From: Pseudonocardia terrae | GTDB lineage: Bacteria > Actinomycetota > Actinomycetes > Mycobacteriales > Pseudonocardiaceae | DNA: 64,000 nt | Direction: 5' to 3' | NCBI RefSeq assembly: GCF_021343995.1 | Contig: NZ_JAJTTE010000023.1 | Coordinates: forward strand, 1 to 64,000 | Part shown: positions 1-8,756 of the stretch, in pieces | How positions within the stretch are numbered: position 1 is the stretch's first letter | How the letters are laid out: the number at the start of each line of letters is the position of its first letter | The notes under the pieces: generated by a model | The model's input: only the letters and a program-made list of their open reading frames with translations | Databases searched by the model: none | Told to the model about the DNA's origin: nothing | Position numbers and translations under genes: made by a program

Positions 1-145
1 CGCCCCCCACGCCCGCGATCCGGGCCGGGCACGCCGGATCCTCGACGAGCGGCTGGCGGCGGGTGAGATCGACCTGGTCGAGCACGAACGGCTGCGGGCC
101 GCGCTCGCGGGCCGGGAGGGAGCGACCGGTGACCGCGGGAACTGA
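1..145 (+). CDS. SHOCT-domain protein, C-terminal fragment
   Basis: Reading frame 2 is open from the window edge to the TGA at 143-145. The last 38 residues form a SHOCT helical hairpin, with the pattern R-R-I-L-D-E-R-L-A-A-G-E-I-D near the middle. SHOCT segments are short C-terminal oligomerisation tails, often behind one membrane helix. The same signature recurs in three complete small proteins of this window (47631-47900, 48020-48253, 49487-49708). The N-terminal part lies outside the window, so size and membrane anchoring cannot be judged. The next gene starts inside it, at 129, which suggests translational coupling. Confidence 0.75.
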   Translation, partial: APHARDPGRARRILDERLAAGEIDLVEHERLRAALAGREGATGDRGN

Positions 146-686
146 GCGAGCACGGTCGGCAGACGTCTGCCGGGCCGTCGCGCGGTCTGCCGTGGAGACG
201 ACCCGCCTGCTGGTCACGGGTGCCCTCACGGCGCCGACCGGCCTCGTCGGCCACTGGGTGAGTTGCGACGACGGCTCGCGGTCGTTGGTGTTTCGGGAGA
301 CCGCCGTCCGGGGGCGCAACCCCGCGGACCCGGTCGTGCTCGTCGTCCGGTTCCGCCTCCGGTGGATCGGCCGGAGGCGTTGGGCGCACGCCGTCTTCCG
401 GTCCACCTGCCCGATCAACACGCCCCTGTTCGCCGGTTCTCCGGGCTTCGTGACGAAGCTCTGGCTCACCGACCCGCGCACCGGGGTCTACCGCGGCCTC
501 TACGAATGGGACGGGGCCGAGCGCGCCGAGCGGTACGCGACGCAACTGGCCCGCGTGCTGGGCCTCGTCGCGATGCGTGGCTCGATCGCCCACACGGTGG
601 TCGAGGGCGTGGACCGGACGGGATACGTCGACGGTGGCCGGCCCCTCCCGGCCAACGCGCGTGCCGATCGGAGAGCCGCCTCGTGA
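129..686 (+). CDS. Conserved hypothetical protein, about 185 residues
   Basis: I do not recognise the family. GTG at 129 is chosen as start because a GGGAGGG ribosome site lies 8-9 bases upstream (114-120). The frame is also open further upstream, but there it overlaps the preceding gene. The product is soluble-looking and Arg-rich, with no signal peptide or membrane helix. The C-terminal half (a T-G-V-Y-R-G-L-Y-E-W segment, then a helix and a short strand) has the look of a small alpha/beta or dimeric barrel fold, but this is a visual impression. It overlaps the preceding SHOCT gene by 17 bases and is followed after 55 bases by the CheB-like gene. A 14-base perfect palindrome at 158-171 lies inside its start region. 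Confidence 0.7.
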   Translation: MTAGTERARSADVCRAVARSAVETTRLLVTGALTAPTGLVGHWVSCDDGSRSLVFRETAVRGRNPADPVVLVVRFRLRWIGRRRWAHAVFRSTCPINTPLFAGSPGFVTKLWLTDPRTGVYRGLYEWDGAERAERYATQLARVLGLVAMRGSIAHTVVEGVDRTGYVDGGRPLPANARADRRAAS

Positions 687-741
687 CGAACAGGAAATCG
701 ACGGCTGATCCCGATGTCGGCCCGGAATCCGGGGAGTGACG

Positions 742-1416
742 ATGACCGTGACAGCTGGATCCGGCACCTTTCGGACGCCGGTAGGGAGTCCGCGGCGGAT
801 CGTCGTGCTGGCCTGCTCCGCCGGAGGGCTCGACGCGCTCTCCCGCGTACTGCAGCCCCTTCCCGCGGACCTGCCCGCCGCGGTCGTCGTCGTGCAACAC
901 CAACGGCCGGAGCAGGGGAGTCTGCTCGCCCCGATCCTCGCGCGGCGGTGCCGCTTGCCGGTCCACGACGTGCATCACGGGGAGCAGCTCAGGGAAGGCC
1001 ACGTCTACGTCGTCCCGCCCGGCCGGCACGCGCTCGCGACGACCGCCGGGACACTCGCCCTGATCTCGACCGACGGACCGCCTCCCTACCGGCCCTCGGC
1101 CGACCTCCTACTGACCTCGTTGGCGGTCACGGCGGGTCCGCGGACCACCGCGGTCATCCTCTCCGGGGGTGGTCGGGACGGGGCCACGGGCGCGGTGGCC
1201 GTTCACGACTTCGGCGGTACCGTGCTGGCGGCCGACGAGGCCTCGTCCGCCCACTTCGCCATGCCCGCAGCGGCGATCGCGCGCGACGACGCCGTCGACC
1301 GGGTTCTCCCGGTCGACGACATCGCCGCGGCCCTCGTCGCCTCGCTCGGCCACGGTGACAGCCCGCCGACGACCGCCGGACCGGTCACCGGTCCGGTCGG
1401 TCGTGGCGGTGGCTGA
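742..1416 (+). CDS. Stand-alone CheB-type methylesterase domain protein
   Basis: About 224 residues, equal to one CheB catalytic domain. The triad is visible: Ser26 in A-C-S-A-G-G, His53 in V-V-V-Q-H-Q, and Asp146 in S-G-G-G-R-D-G. In chemotaxis systems CheB removes methyl esters from glutamates of chemoreceptors. Here there is no N-terminal receiver domain and no chemotaxis gene anywhere in the window, so the substrate is unknown. ATG at 742 has GGGGAG 5 bases upstream; an in-frame GTG at 736 overlaps that site and is less likely. The family assignment is firm; a role outside chemotaxis is inference. Confidence 0.85.
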   Translation: MTVTAGSGTFRTPVGSPRRIVVLACSAGGLDALSRVLQPLPADLPAAVVVVQHQRPEQGSLLAPILARRCRLPVHDVHHGEQLREGHVYVVPPGRHALATTAGTLALISTDGPPPYRPSADLLLTSLAVTAGPRTTAVILSGGGRDGATGAVAVHDFGGTVLAADEASSAHFAMPAAAIARDDAVDRVLPVDDIAAALVASLGHGDSPPTTAGPVTGPVGRGGG

Positions 1417-1527
1417 GTTCGGCGGAGGGGCTCATGGGCCTCCGTGCGGCGGGCACGACGGCCCTCCTGCCTTCGCCGCGACAGGTGGAAGGTCGCACGA
1501 GGACCAGACGACTACCGGGAGGACACC

Positions 1528-1791
1528 GTGCACGAGGCGAAGCGCTGGACCGTGTCGATCGACATCGACGAGTACGAGGGCAGGACGCGCGCGGTGGCGC
1601 GGTTGCACACGCGTGACAGCGACCGCGTGGTGGGGACCGGGCTGGCCCGGTTGAACCCCGCCGATCGCGACGTGCCCGAGATCGGCGACGAGCTCGCGGC
1701 CGCGCGCGCGTTGTCGGAGCTCGCCCACCGGCTGCTCGACGTCACTGCGAGCGACCTCGAGCGGGCGAACGAGAAGGTCCGGCACGGCTGA
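1528..1791 (+). CDS. DUF1876 protein, Rv1738-like (dormancy-associated)
   Basis: 87 residues, the usual family length. The N-terminus W-T-V-S-I-D-I-D-E, the central [12 protein letters not shown] segment and the C-terminal A-R-A-L-S-E-L helix are typical of DUF1876. M. tuberculosis Rv1738 belongs here; it is strongly induced by DosR, and its structure resembles ribosome hibernation factors, so a role in silencing translation during dormancy has been proposed. GTG at 1528 is preceded by GGGAGG at 1517-1522. The gene stands alone and is convergent with the E2 gene. I see no clear DosR-type box in the 111-base upstream gap. Confidence 0.85.
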   Translation: MHEAKRWTVSIDIDEYEGRTRAVARLHTRDSDRVVGTGLARLNPADRDVPEIGDELAAARALSELAHRLLDVTASDLERANEKVRHG

Positions 1792-1833
1792 CGGGCCACC
1801 GCGAGCGGCATCCGTCGCTGCGGTCGCACCGCG

Positions 1834-3423
1834 TCATCGTCCGGGCCCACCGCCCGGTCCTCGTGGCTCCGCCGGAGGAACGAGAAGCTCGGGACGCCCC
1901 AGTAGCCGGACGGTCTCGCGCAGGAGCCGTCCACCCGTGGCTCCGTCGCTCGCCCGGTGATCCGCCGCGAGCGTGAGGTCCACGATCGGGCGGGGGACAA
2001 CGGCGTCGTCGACGACCCACGGCCGGGTCCGTACCGCACCGACGCCGACCAACGCCACCTGCGGCGGGTAGATGACGCCGACGACGCTGTCGACGCCGAG
2101 ATCACCGAGGTTGGTGACGGTTGCCGTGGCCCCGCCGACCTCGGACGAGCGAAGGTGCCCGTTCCGGGCGCGTGCTCCCGCCTCGGCGAGGGCTCGCATG
2201 AGCGCGTCGAGAGCCAGGGTGTCGGCGTCGCGCAGCACCGGCACGGCGAGCCCTCCGCCCCGCAGCGAGACGGCGACGCCCAGATGGACGCGCTCGGACG
2301 GGCGAAAGGCGTCCTCGACCCAGTGCCCGTTGAGCTCCGGGACCGCGCGCAGGCCCAGCGCGACCGCGCGCAGGAGCAACGCCGCCGGCAGCACCCGGTC
2401 CGGCATCGGGATGCTCCGGTTGTGGGCGCGGAGGCACTCCAGCGCCGCGGTCAGGTCCGCCTGAGTGCTGAGGTAGTAGTGCGGGATCTCGCGCTTCGAC
2501 CGTGCCATCAGGGCCGCCGTCACACGGCGCGGGTCCGGGACGGAGCGCGAGCCGGGGGCGTCCGCGGTCAACGCCGGCAGATCACGGGCTCGGACGAGCC
2601 CGTGCGGCCCGGAGCCGCGGACCGCTTCGAGGTTCAGCCCGCGCTCGACGGCGAGGCGCCGCGCGTACGGGGTCACCCTTTGACGGTGCGGCGGGACGCG
2701 CCGCGGCTGCGCCTCGGGATAGAGGACGCGATCGAGGTCAGCCTTCGTGATTGTGCCGCCAGGCCCCGTGCCGGGCACGGTACGCAGGTCGACCCCGGCC
2801 TCGTGGGCGTGCAGACGGACCAGCGGGGACGCGACCCGCGGCTCGCGTGGCGCGAGCGGCGACGGCCCGGGCCCCGGCGTGGGACCGGGCTCCGGTGGCG
2901 GACCGGGTTCGGGCGGGGGCACGGGCGGCCCGGGTTCGGGTGGCGGTCCGGGCTCGGGCGGCGGCACCGGCTCCGGCGGGGGATGCGGCGGCGGAGGTCC
3001 GGGCGGCGGCGCCGGCGGCGGAGGCACGGGTGGTCCAGGCTCGGGCGGTCCGGGCTCGGGCGGCGGCACCGGTGGCCCGGGCTCGGGTGGCGGCACCGGT
3101 GGCACCGGGGGCGGCTCAGGACCAGGCGGCGAAGGCGGCCGGGGCGTAGGCGGCGGCACCGGCTCCGGGCCGGGCCGCCGGGCCGGGGTCTCGGACTCGA
3201 TCACGGCGAGTGGCGTGCCCACCGGGACCTTCCGTCCGACATCGACCAGAAGCCGTTGCACCACACCCGATTCGAAGCACTCGACGTCGATCACCGCCTT
3301 GTCGGTGTCGACGACCGCGATCACGTCTCCGCGGTGGACGTCGTCGCCGGGGGACACCAGCCATTCCACGACCGTGCCCTCGGTCATGTCGGCCCCGAGG
3401 GCCGGCATCGTGAACTCGTTCAT
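1834..3423 (-). CDS. 2-oxoacid dehydrogenase E2 (dihydrolipoamide acyltransferase)
   Basis: 529 residues. A lipoyl domain (1-80) carries the lipoylated lysine in D-T-D-K42-A. A linker at about 83-195 is almost wholly Pro/Glu/Gly with P-P-P-E-P-G-P repeats. Two peripheral-subunit-binding segments follow (about 200-235 and 248-285), then the catalytic acyltransferase domain (about 300-515) with D-H-R-A-S-D-G, His489 being the catalytic base. E2 transfers the acyl group from E1 to CoA and forms the core of the complex. It starts one base after the E1beta stop, so it is translated with E1beta. No E3 (lipoamide dehydrogenase) is in the window. Pyruvate, acetoin or branched-chain substrates cannot be told apart from sequence alone. 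Confidence 0.92.
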   Translation of the reverse strand: MNEFTMPALGADMTEGTVVEWLVSPGDDVHRGDVIAVVDTDKAVIDVECFESGVVQRLLVDVGRKVPVGTPLAVIESETPARRPGPEPVPPPTPRPPSPPGPEPPPVPPVPPPEPGPPVPPPEPGPPEPGPPVPPPPAPPPGPPPPHPPPEPVPPPEPGPPPEPGPPVPPPEPGPPPEPGPTPGPGPSPLAPREPRVASPLVRLHAHEAGVDLRTVPGTGPGGTITKADLDRVLYPEAQPRRVPPHRQRVTPYARRLAVERGLNLEAVRGSGPHGLVRARDLPALTADAPGSRSVPDPRRVTAALMARSKREIPHYYLSTQADLTAALECLRAHNRSIPMPDRVLPAALLLRAVALGLRAVPELNGHWVEDAFRPSERVHLGVAVSLRGGGLAVPVLRDADTLALDALMRALAEAGARARNGHLRSSEVGGATATVTNLGDLGVDSVVGVIYPPQVALVGVGAVRTRPWVVDDAVVPRPIVDLTLAADHRASDGATGGRLLRETVRLLGRPELLVPPAEPRGPGGGPGR

Positions 3424-3424
3424 G

Positions 3425-4417
3425 TCAGCCGACCGCCCGGCGGGCCGCCTCGACGACGCGTCCCACCGAGGGCAGCGCCGCCTCCTCGAGCTGCCGTGCG
3501 TAGGGGATCGGCACCTCGACCGCGCCGATCCGCTCGACCGGCGCGTCGAGCTCGTCGAGCGCCTCCTCCGCCACCCGTGCGACGACCTCGGCCCCGGGGC
3601 CTCCGGTGCGCCAGGCGTTGTCCACCACGACGAGCCGGTGGGTGCGGGCGACCGACCCGATCACGGTCGCCGTGTCGAGGGGGCGCAGTGTGCGCAGATC
3701 CACGACTTCGGCGGACACCCCGCCCGACGCCAGCTCGGCGGCGGCCTCCAGGGCCGGCGCGAGCGTGCCGCCGTAGGCCACCACCGTGACGTCGGATCCG
3801 GGCCGCCGGACCGCCGCCCGGTCGAGGCCGACCGGACCCGCGGGAGCGGCCAATTCCCCGCGCACCCCGTAAAGCCCGATCTGCTCGAAGACGAGCACCG
3901 GATCGGGGTCGGCGAGCGCGGCGGCGAGCATGCCCCGGGCGTCCTCGAGGGTCGCGGGAGCCATCACCCGCAGGCCCGGGACGTGCGCGAACCACCCCTC
4001 CAGGGTGTGCGAGTGCTGAGCGGCGAGCTGGCGTCCCGGCCCGGTGGGGATGCGGACGACGAGCGGCACGTTGAGCTGCCCACCTGACATGTGCCGCAAG
4101 GTCGCGGCGTTGTTGACGATCTGGTCGAGCGCCAACATGGCGAAGTTGACCGTCATGATCTCGACGATCGGGAGCGTGCCGCCGAGGGCGGCGCCGATCC
4201 CGGCACCGACGAAGGCCGACTCGGAGAGCGGGGTGTCCCGGACTCGCTCCTCGCCGAATTCCTCGAGCAGGCCCTGACTGACGGCGAAGCAGCCGCCGTA
4301 GCGGCCGACGTCCTCGCCCATCAGGAAGACCCGCTCGTCACCCGCCAACGCCTCACGCAAGCCTTCCCGGAGGGCCTCACGGAAGGTGAGGGTGCGGGGC
4401 TCGGCGGTCAGGTTCAC
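3425..4417 (-). CDS. 2-oxoacid dehydrogenase E1 beta subunit
   Basis: 330 residues, the normal size of a separate E1 beta. Typical segments are the N-terminal [10 protein letters not shown], then F-L-M-G-E-D-V-G near residue 35, D-T-P-L-S-E, and R-I-P-T-G-P-G-R. With E1 alpha it forms the thiamine-diphosphate enzyme that decarboxylates the 2-oxoacid and acylates the E2 lipoyl arm. The GTG start (4415-4417) shares a GTGA overlap with the E1 alpha stop, and the stop lies one base before the E2 start, so this is one transcript. The two-subunit E1 layout is that of pyruvate, branched-chain or acetoin dehydrogenases, not the homodimeric AceE more usual for actinobacterial pyruvate dehydrogenase. 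Confidence 0.93.
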   Translation of the reverse strand: MNLTAEPRTLTFREALREGLREALAGDERVFLMGEDVGRYGGCFAVSQGLLEEFGEERVRDTPLSESAFVGAGIGAALGGTLPIVEIMTVNFAMLALDQIVNNAATLRHMSGGQLNVPLVVRIPTGPGRQLAAQHSHTLEGWFAHVPGLRVMAPATLEDARGMLAAALADPDPVLVFEQIGLYGVRGELAAPAGPVGLDRAAVRRPGSDVTVVAYGGTLAPALEAAAELASGGVSAEVVDLRTLRPLDTATVIGSVARTHRLVVVDNAWRTGGPGAEVVARVAEEALDELDAPVERIGAVEVPIPYARQLEEAALPSVGRVVEAARRAVG

Positions 4418-5391
4418 GTGCCGACCTCCGGATAGATCGTGGTCACGAAGCGGGTGAGGTCCTCGACCGGCTCGAGCGGAGCGGCCTCCGCCGCGCACAC
4501 CGCCTCGTCGATCTCCCGGCCGACCGCCTCCTCGAGCTCCTTGCGGGCCGCCTCGTCGAGGAGGCCGTCGGCGGTGAGGGACCCGGCCAGCACCTCGACG
4601 GGATCGCGTGCACGCCAGGCCTCGATCTCCGCCCGGTCCCGGTAGCGGTCGGCGTCGTACATCGAGTGGGCCCGGAAGCGGTAGGTGCGCAGCTCCAGGA
4701 AGCAGGGCCCACCGCCTGCGCGGGCGGTGTCGACCGCGAGCGCGGTCGCCTCGTGCACCGCCACGGCGTCCATGCCGTCGACGGCCCACGACCGCACCCC
4801 GTACGACCCTGCCCGAAGCGCGAGATCGGTCTCGGCGTGGCTGCGGGCGAGCGCCGTGCCCATCGCGTACCGGTTGTTCTCGCAGCAGAAGACCACGGGC
4901 AGGTGCCACAGGGCGGCGAGGTTCAGCGACTCGTGGAACTCGCCCTCCGCCACCGCACCGTCGCCGAACAGGCAGGCGGTGACCCGAGGACGGGCCCGCA
5001 GCCGATCGGCGAGGGCCAGGCCCACGGCGACCGGGATGCCACCCGCGACGATCGCGTTGCCGCCGTAGAACCGCCGGCCCGCGTCGAACAGGTGCATCGA
5101 GCCGCCCCGGCCGCGGCTGCACCCGGTCGCGCGGCCGAACATCTCGGCGAGCAGCGACTCCATCGGCATGCCCCGCGCCAGTGCGTGCCCGTGCTCGCGG
5201 TAGGTGGAGACGACGGCGTCGTCGGGGGCCAGCGCCGAGAGCACGCCGGCGGCGACCGCCTCCTCGCCGACGCACAGGTGCAGGAAGCCACGGATGGCGC
5301 CCGCGCTGTAGAGCTCGACGCACCGTTCCTCGAATCGCCTGATCCGCAGCATCGTGGACAACAGCTCGAGGGCGTCGGCGCGGCCGCTCAT
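4414..5391 (-). CDS. 2-oxoacid dehydrogenase E1 alpha subunit
   Basis: 325 residues. The thiamine-diphosphate motif is intact: G-D-G-A-V-A-E-G-E near residue 145, ending in C-C-E-N-N about 30 residues later. The phosphorylation-loop-like R-F-R-A-H-S-M-Y segment and the glycine-rich S-R-G-R-G-G-S-M-H stretch are also as expected. The ATG at 5391 overlaps the stop of the acyl-CoA synthetase gene (ATGA), and the end overlaps the E1 beta start (GTGA), so four genes (synthetase, E1 alpha, E1 beta, E2) form one leftward operon. The partner synthetase suggests an acetyl-CoA-producing role; acetoin dehydrogenase remains a fair alternative. Confidence 0.93.
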   Translation of the reverse strand: MSGRADALELLSTMLRIRRFEERCVELYSAGAIRGFLHLCVGEEAVAAGVLSALAPDDAVVSTYREHGHALARGMPMESLLAEMFGRATGCSRGRGGSMHLFDAGRRFYGGNAIVAGGIPVAVGLALADRLRARPRVTACLFGDGAVAEGEFHESLNLAALWHLPVVFCCENNRYAMGTALARSHAETDLALRAGSYGVRSWAVDGMDAVAVHEATALAVDTARAGGGPCFLELRTYRFRAHSMYDADRYRDRAEIEAWRARDPVEVLAGSLTADGLLDEAARKELEEAVGREIDEAVCAAEAAPLEPVEDLTRFVTTIYPEVGT

Positions 5392-7169
5392 CGTGGGACC
5401 GCCTCGGCGTTCTCCAGCGTGGAGAGATCCCCCTCGGGCAGCCCGAGCTCCCGGGCCCGGAGCAGCCGGCGCATGACCTTGCCACTGCGGGTGTGGGGGA
5501 GCGCCGGGGAGAACTCGATCGACTTCGGGGCCACCGCGCCGAGCTCGCGGCGGGCGAAGGCGAGCAGCTCGCGGCGCAGCTCCTCGGACGGGTCCGTCCC
5601 TGCGCGCAGCGTGACGAAGGCCTTGACCAGCTCGCCTGCTGTCGCGTCCGGCACGCCGATGACGCCGGCCTCGGCGACCGCCGGGTGCCGCACGAGCGTG
5701 CTCTCGACCTCGAAGGGGCCGACGAGGTGGCCCGCGGACTTGATGACGTCGTCGGCCCGGCCGACGAACCAGTACCAGCCGTCCCGGTCGCGGCGGGCGA
5801 TGTCGCCGGTGAGGTACCAGCCGTCGGCGAAGCACGCGGCGTAGCGCTCCGGAGCGCCCAGATAGCCGCGGAACATCGAGGGCCATCCTGTCCGGAGGGC
5901 GAGCTCGCCCTCCGCTTCGCCGTGCAGCACCTTGACCCGGCCGTCCGGTGCCACCAGAGCCCGCCCGTCCGCGCCCTGCTCCAGCAGCCCGGCGCCGATC
6001 CCCGGCACCGGACGCCCCATCGAGCCGGGTCGGATGTCCGAGGCGGCGAAGTTCGCGATCATGATCGCGCCGGTCTCGGTCTGCCACCAGGTGTCATGGA
6101 CCGGCCGGCCGAGCACCGTGTCCGCCCAGGCGACGACCTCACCGTTCAGCGGTTCGCCGACACTCGCGATCAGCCGCAGCGCCCACAGGTCGTGTCGCGC
6201 CGCCTCCTCCGGCCCGGCGGCCATGAACATGCGTAGCGCGGTCGGCGCGGTGTACCAGACCGTTACCCGCTGTTCCTCGAGGACGCGGTACCAGCGCCGC
6301 ACGTCGAACTCGCGGGCGTCGGCGACGAGGGTCGCCCCGCCCACGAGCGGTGCGACGATCCCGTACGAGGTCCCCGTGACCCAGCCGGGATCGGCCGTGC
6401 ACCAGTAGACGTCCTCGGCGCGCAGGTCGAGGGCCGCCCGGGCGGTGGCATGGTGCGCGACCACCGCCTCGTGCACGTGCAGAGCGCCCTTCGGTGTGCC
6501 GGTCGTGCCACTGGTGAAGTGCAGCAACGCCGGGTCCTGCGGATCGGTGGGGCCGATGACGTGGTCCGGGGCCGCCGCGTCGAGCAGGGCGTCGAGCGAG
6601 CAGCCGTCGCCGCCGGTCGGCCCGACGAGCAGCACGTGGCGTAGGCGCGGCAGGCTGTCGCGGATCGGGGCGACGGTCCGGCGGTACAGCGCCGGGGTCG
6701 TGACCAGCACCGCAGCCTCGCCCAGCTCCAGCCGTCGGCGCACCGGTTCCGGGCCGAAGGCGGAGAACAGCGGTGCCAGCACCGCCCGCGCCTTCAGGGT
6801 GCCGATCGCGGCGATGTAGAGCTCCGGCCGGGGGCCGAGCAGTGTGAAGACCCGCTCACCGGGCCCGACGCCGAGCGTGCCGAGGAGGTTCGCGAACCGG
6901 CTGCTGCGGCCGGCGAGCTCGCCGTAGTTCAGGTCGTGGACCGAGCCGTCGCGGTCGAGGAACCGCACGGCGGTCCGGTTGCGACGAGCAGGGTGCGCGG
7001 CGTGCCGGTCGACGGCCTCGTGAGCGATGTTCAGGCCTGCGCCGCCCGGTAGCCCCGACAGCTCCAGCCGGGCGTGCGTCCAGCTGAACTCACGCCGGGC
7101 ACGGGCGTAGTCACCCATGACCGCGGCGCGCCGCACGTGGTCCGGCTTGCCGATCGTGGCGTAGGACAT
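5388..7169 (-). CDS. AMP-forming acetyl-CoA synthetase
   Basis: 593 residues, close to AcsA of Bacillus. Adenylation motifs are clear: [11 protein letters not shown] (phosphate loop), T-W-W-Q-T-E-T-G (the tryptophan pair favours acetate), [10 protein letters not shown] and R-S-G-K-V-M-R-R (the C-terminal catalytic lysine, usually controlled by acetylation). It makes acetyl-CoA from acetate, ATP and CoA. ATG at 7169 (M-S-Y-A-T-I-G) is chosen; a start at 7352 is possible but would run through a DosR-box-like palindrome at 7225-7244. First gene of the operon with E1 alpha, E1 beta and E2. It could recover the acetate that the phosphoketolase and acetate kinase of this island would release. Confidence 0.9.
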   Translation of the reverse strand: MSYATIGKPDHVRRAAVMGDYARARREFSWTHARLELSGLPGGAGLNIAHEAVDRHAAHPARRNRTAVRFLDRDGSVHDLNYGELAGRSSRFANLLGTLGVGPGERVFTLLGPRPELYIAAIGTLKARAVLAPLFSAFGPEPVRRRLELGEAAVLVTTPALYRRTVAPIRDSLPRLRHVLLVGPTGGDGCSLDALLDAAAPDHVIGPTDPQDPALLHFTSGTTGTPKGALHVHEAVVAHHATARAALDLRAEDVYWCTADPGWVTGTSYGIVAPLVGGATLVADAREFDVRRWYRVLEEQRVTVWYTAPTALRMFMAAGPEEAARHDLWALRLIASVGEPLNGEVVAWADTVLGRPVHDTWWQTETGAIMIANFAASDIRPGSMGRPVPGIGAGLLEQGADGRALVAPDGRVKVLHGEAEGELALRTGWPSMFRGYLGAPERYAACFADGWYLTGDIARRDRDGWYWFVGRADDVIKSAGHLVGPFEVESTLVRHPAVAEAGVIGVPDATAGELVKAFVTLRAGTDPSEELRRELLAFARRELGAVAPKSIEFSPALPHTRSGKVMRRLLRARELGLPEGDLSTLENAEAVPR

Positions 7170-7224
7170 GCAACAAGGCTGGCCAGGGCCGTGCGGACCT
7201 GGCAGGGGCCCGGGACCTCGCGTC

Positions 7225-7244
7225 GCGGGGACCTCCGTCCCCGA
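7225..7244. promoter_or_regulatory. DosR-box-like palindrome upstream of acs-E1-E2 operon
   Basis: GGGAC at 7228-7232 and GTCCC at 7237-7241 are separated by 4 bases, the same half-sites and spacing as the core of the mycobacterial DosR box. It lies about 56 bases before the acetyl-CoA synthetase start. In DNA this GC-rich, one such core per window can occur by chance, so its position is the main support. Confidence 0.5.
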
Positions 7245-7368
7245 TGGACCGGGCGGGTCGGCGTAGCCGATGGGATAGGCGAGCGCGGCGCAGGCCCCGT
7301 ACTCGGTGAGCAGATCCGAGAGGTTGGCGCAGCCGGTGCGGCCCGGCAGCAAGGCCGCGAGGACCGGC

Positions 7369-7977
7369 TCATTCGCCGGCCGGAACCACCCGCACGTCGA
7401 CCACTCCCGCCACGTTCTGCGCGATCACCATGGCGATGTGGCGCTCAGTCGGATCGCCGTCGTCTTCCGCGAGTGTCACCACGCCGTCGCGCACCGACAC
7501 ACCCCATCGGTCCCGGCCGGCGTAATTGCGCAGTCCGCGCCGCACGGCGTGCTCGATCCGGTCGTCCGGGCGCCCGACGGCCCCGAGGACGTCGCGGCGG
7601 CTGACGATCCCGACCAGCCCCCGCCCCGGCTCGACGACGGGGACCGAGCGGATGCCGCGGGTGGTCATGTCCTCGACGAGGTCGGCGGCGTCGGTCCACG
7701 GGAGGGCGGTGACGACCTCGGTGGTCATCACCTCGCCGATCAGCGCAGCCGGGGGGCCGGTCGAGAGCTCGGCCGCCAACAGGGGAGAACGGGCGTCGTG
7801 CCGCAGACGCCCGGCGAGCAGGTCCGCCTCGGTCACGATCCCGAGCAGCTCGTTGTGCTCGTCGACGACCGGTAGCGCGGTGAAACCGCGGGCGGCCAGG
7901 AGACGGGCCACCTCGCGGACCGTCGCCTGCGGTCGAACGGTCACGACGTCGCGGGTCATCACGTCACGGGTGAGCAC
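7369..7977 (-). CDS. CBS-pair protein with C-terminal BON domain
   Basis: 202 residues. Two CBS repeats (about 3-60 and 77-130) each contain the D-V-M-T or E-V-M-T entry and a G-I-V-(T/S)-(E/R)-x-D-(L/V)-L end. The C-terminal 65 residues resemble a short BON domain ([12 protein letters not shown]). CBS pairs bind adenosine ligands; BON domains are thought to contact membranes or other proteins. GTG at 7977 has a GGGAAGGA site about 7 bases upstream. An 8-base perfect inverted repeat (7997-8020) lies just before it. Paralogues with the same layout are at 14478-15152 and 18139-18843. Confidence 0.85.
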   Translation of the reverse strand: MLTRDVMTRDVVTVRPQATVREVARLLAARGFTALPVVDEHNELLGIVTEADLLAGRLRHDARSPLLAAELSTGPPAALIGEVMTTEVVTALPWTDAADLVEDMTTRGIRSVPVVEPGRGLVGIVSRRDVLGAVGRPDDRIEHAVRRGLRNYAGRDRWGVSVRDGVVTLAEDDGDPTERHIAMVIAQNVAGVVDVRVVPAGE

Positions 7978-7996
7978 GGCACGGTCCTTCCCGAGC

Positions 7997-8020
7997 GGAC
8001 GACGTACGGTTCCGTCGTCC
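7997..8020. promoter_or_regulatory. Perfect inverted repeat upstream of CBS-BON gene
   Basis: GGACGACG at 7997-8004 and CGTCGTCC at 8013-8020 are perfect 8-base arms around an 8-base loop. It sits about 20 bases before the GTG start at 7977, so it could be an operator or a 5-prime leader hairpin. No protein can be named for it. Confidence 0.4.
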
Positions 8021-8123
8021 TCGCGTCGACACTGCTGCCCGTTGTACGGCGGTGTCGACCGTCCCGGGCAGGGCCGCCCGGCCCGACCCGCCACGGGCCA
8101 ACGCCCGGAACGCGTTCGGCGTG

Positions 8124-8525
8124 CTAAGGATGCGTGGTGAGATCGGCTGCGGCGCGGTCCTGTCCGCTGTCCGAGGCCGCGGCGGCGAACTCGCGGAAGG
8201 CGTCGAAGGCGCGCGGGCCGTAGACGGTGGCGGGGCCGCCGTTCATCAGGATCGCGACGCCGATCGCCTCGGCCACTTGGGCTTCGCTCGCGCCCTGTCC
8301 GGATGCGCCTTGCGCGTGCGCCGCGATACAGCCGTCGCACTCACGCGTCACCGCGATCGCGAGCGCGATGAGCTCCTTGGTCCGGCCGTCCAAGGCGCCG
8401 TCGCGCAGCGCGGCGTCGTGGAGTGCGGCGTAGCCGCGGTAGACCGCCGGGATCGCCCGGCGCAGCTGCCGACCGAGATCGCGGACCTCGTCCCGCACCG
8501 TCGCCCCGTGCTCGTGATGTCCCAT
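8124..8525 (-). CDS. Carboxymuconolactone decarboxylase / AhpD-like protein
   Basis: 133 residues, one CMD domain. The AhpD-type active site is present: C63-D-G-C66-I-A-A-H70 in a helix after the L-I-A-L-A-I-A-V segment. Proteins with this CxxC-xxx-H site act in peroxide reduction as thiol-disulfide partners, while true decarboxylases lack the cysteines, so a redox role is the better guess. ATG at 8525 has a GGAGGTCGAGG stretch directly upstream. Divergent from the universal stress gene at 8757; the 231-base gap contains a copy of the shared GGTCCC/GGGCC motif (8675-8693). Confidence 0.88.
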   Translation of the reverse strand: MGHHEHGATVRDEVRDLGRQLRRAIPAVYRGYAALHDAALRDGALDGRTKELIALAIAVTRECDGCIAAHAQGASGQGASEAQVAEAIGVAILMNGGPATVYGPRAFDAFREFAAAASDSGQDRAAADLTTHP

Positions 8526-8674
8526 CCTCGACCTCCGCTCCTCGACGTGCTGCCTCCGGCAGGTCGAGTCTCGCGGTCGGCACGCCGCCCGGCCCCTGCC
8601 GGACGCACGGTGTCCGGGCGCCGACCGGCCCCCTCCACCCGGATCGCCTGCGGGCCCGCCGTGCCGAGGCCGAA

Positions 8675-8693
8675 GGTCCCCTCACGACGGGCC
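8675..8693. promoter_or_regulatory. Candidate island motif (GGTCCC-N7-CGGGCC)
   Basis: GGTCCC at 8675-8680 and CGGGCC at 8688-8693, 7 bases apart. It lies 64 bases before the universal stress gene at 8757 and 150 bases before the divergent AhpD-like gene. The same arrangement occurs at 38272-38290 and, less exactly, at 22714-22732, 27269-27287 and 35712-35730. Its assignment to the DevR-like regulator is inference. Confidence 0.35.
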
Positions 8694-8756
8694 GATGCTC
8701 CGCGGCGGCGGGATGGCCGTGGGTCGGATCCTCGGATCAGACGGACGGAGGCGATC

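Noticed and set aside
1957..3789. 610-residue Arg-rich frame on the plus strand
   Set aside because: Arg/Gly-rich shadow of E2 and E1 beta, without any domain.
2747..4087. Long Gly-rich frame on the plus strand with G-S-G-G-G repeats, like a PE_PGRS or collagen-like protein
   Set aside because: It is antisense to the Pro-rich linker of the E2 gene. The E2 frame has clear domains on both sides; the Gly repeats are simply its complement.
5388..7352. Longer start for the acetyl-CoA synthetase at 7352
   Set aside because: The extra 61 residues have no family likeness and the segment contains a DosR-like palindrome that is better explained as promoter DNA.
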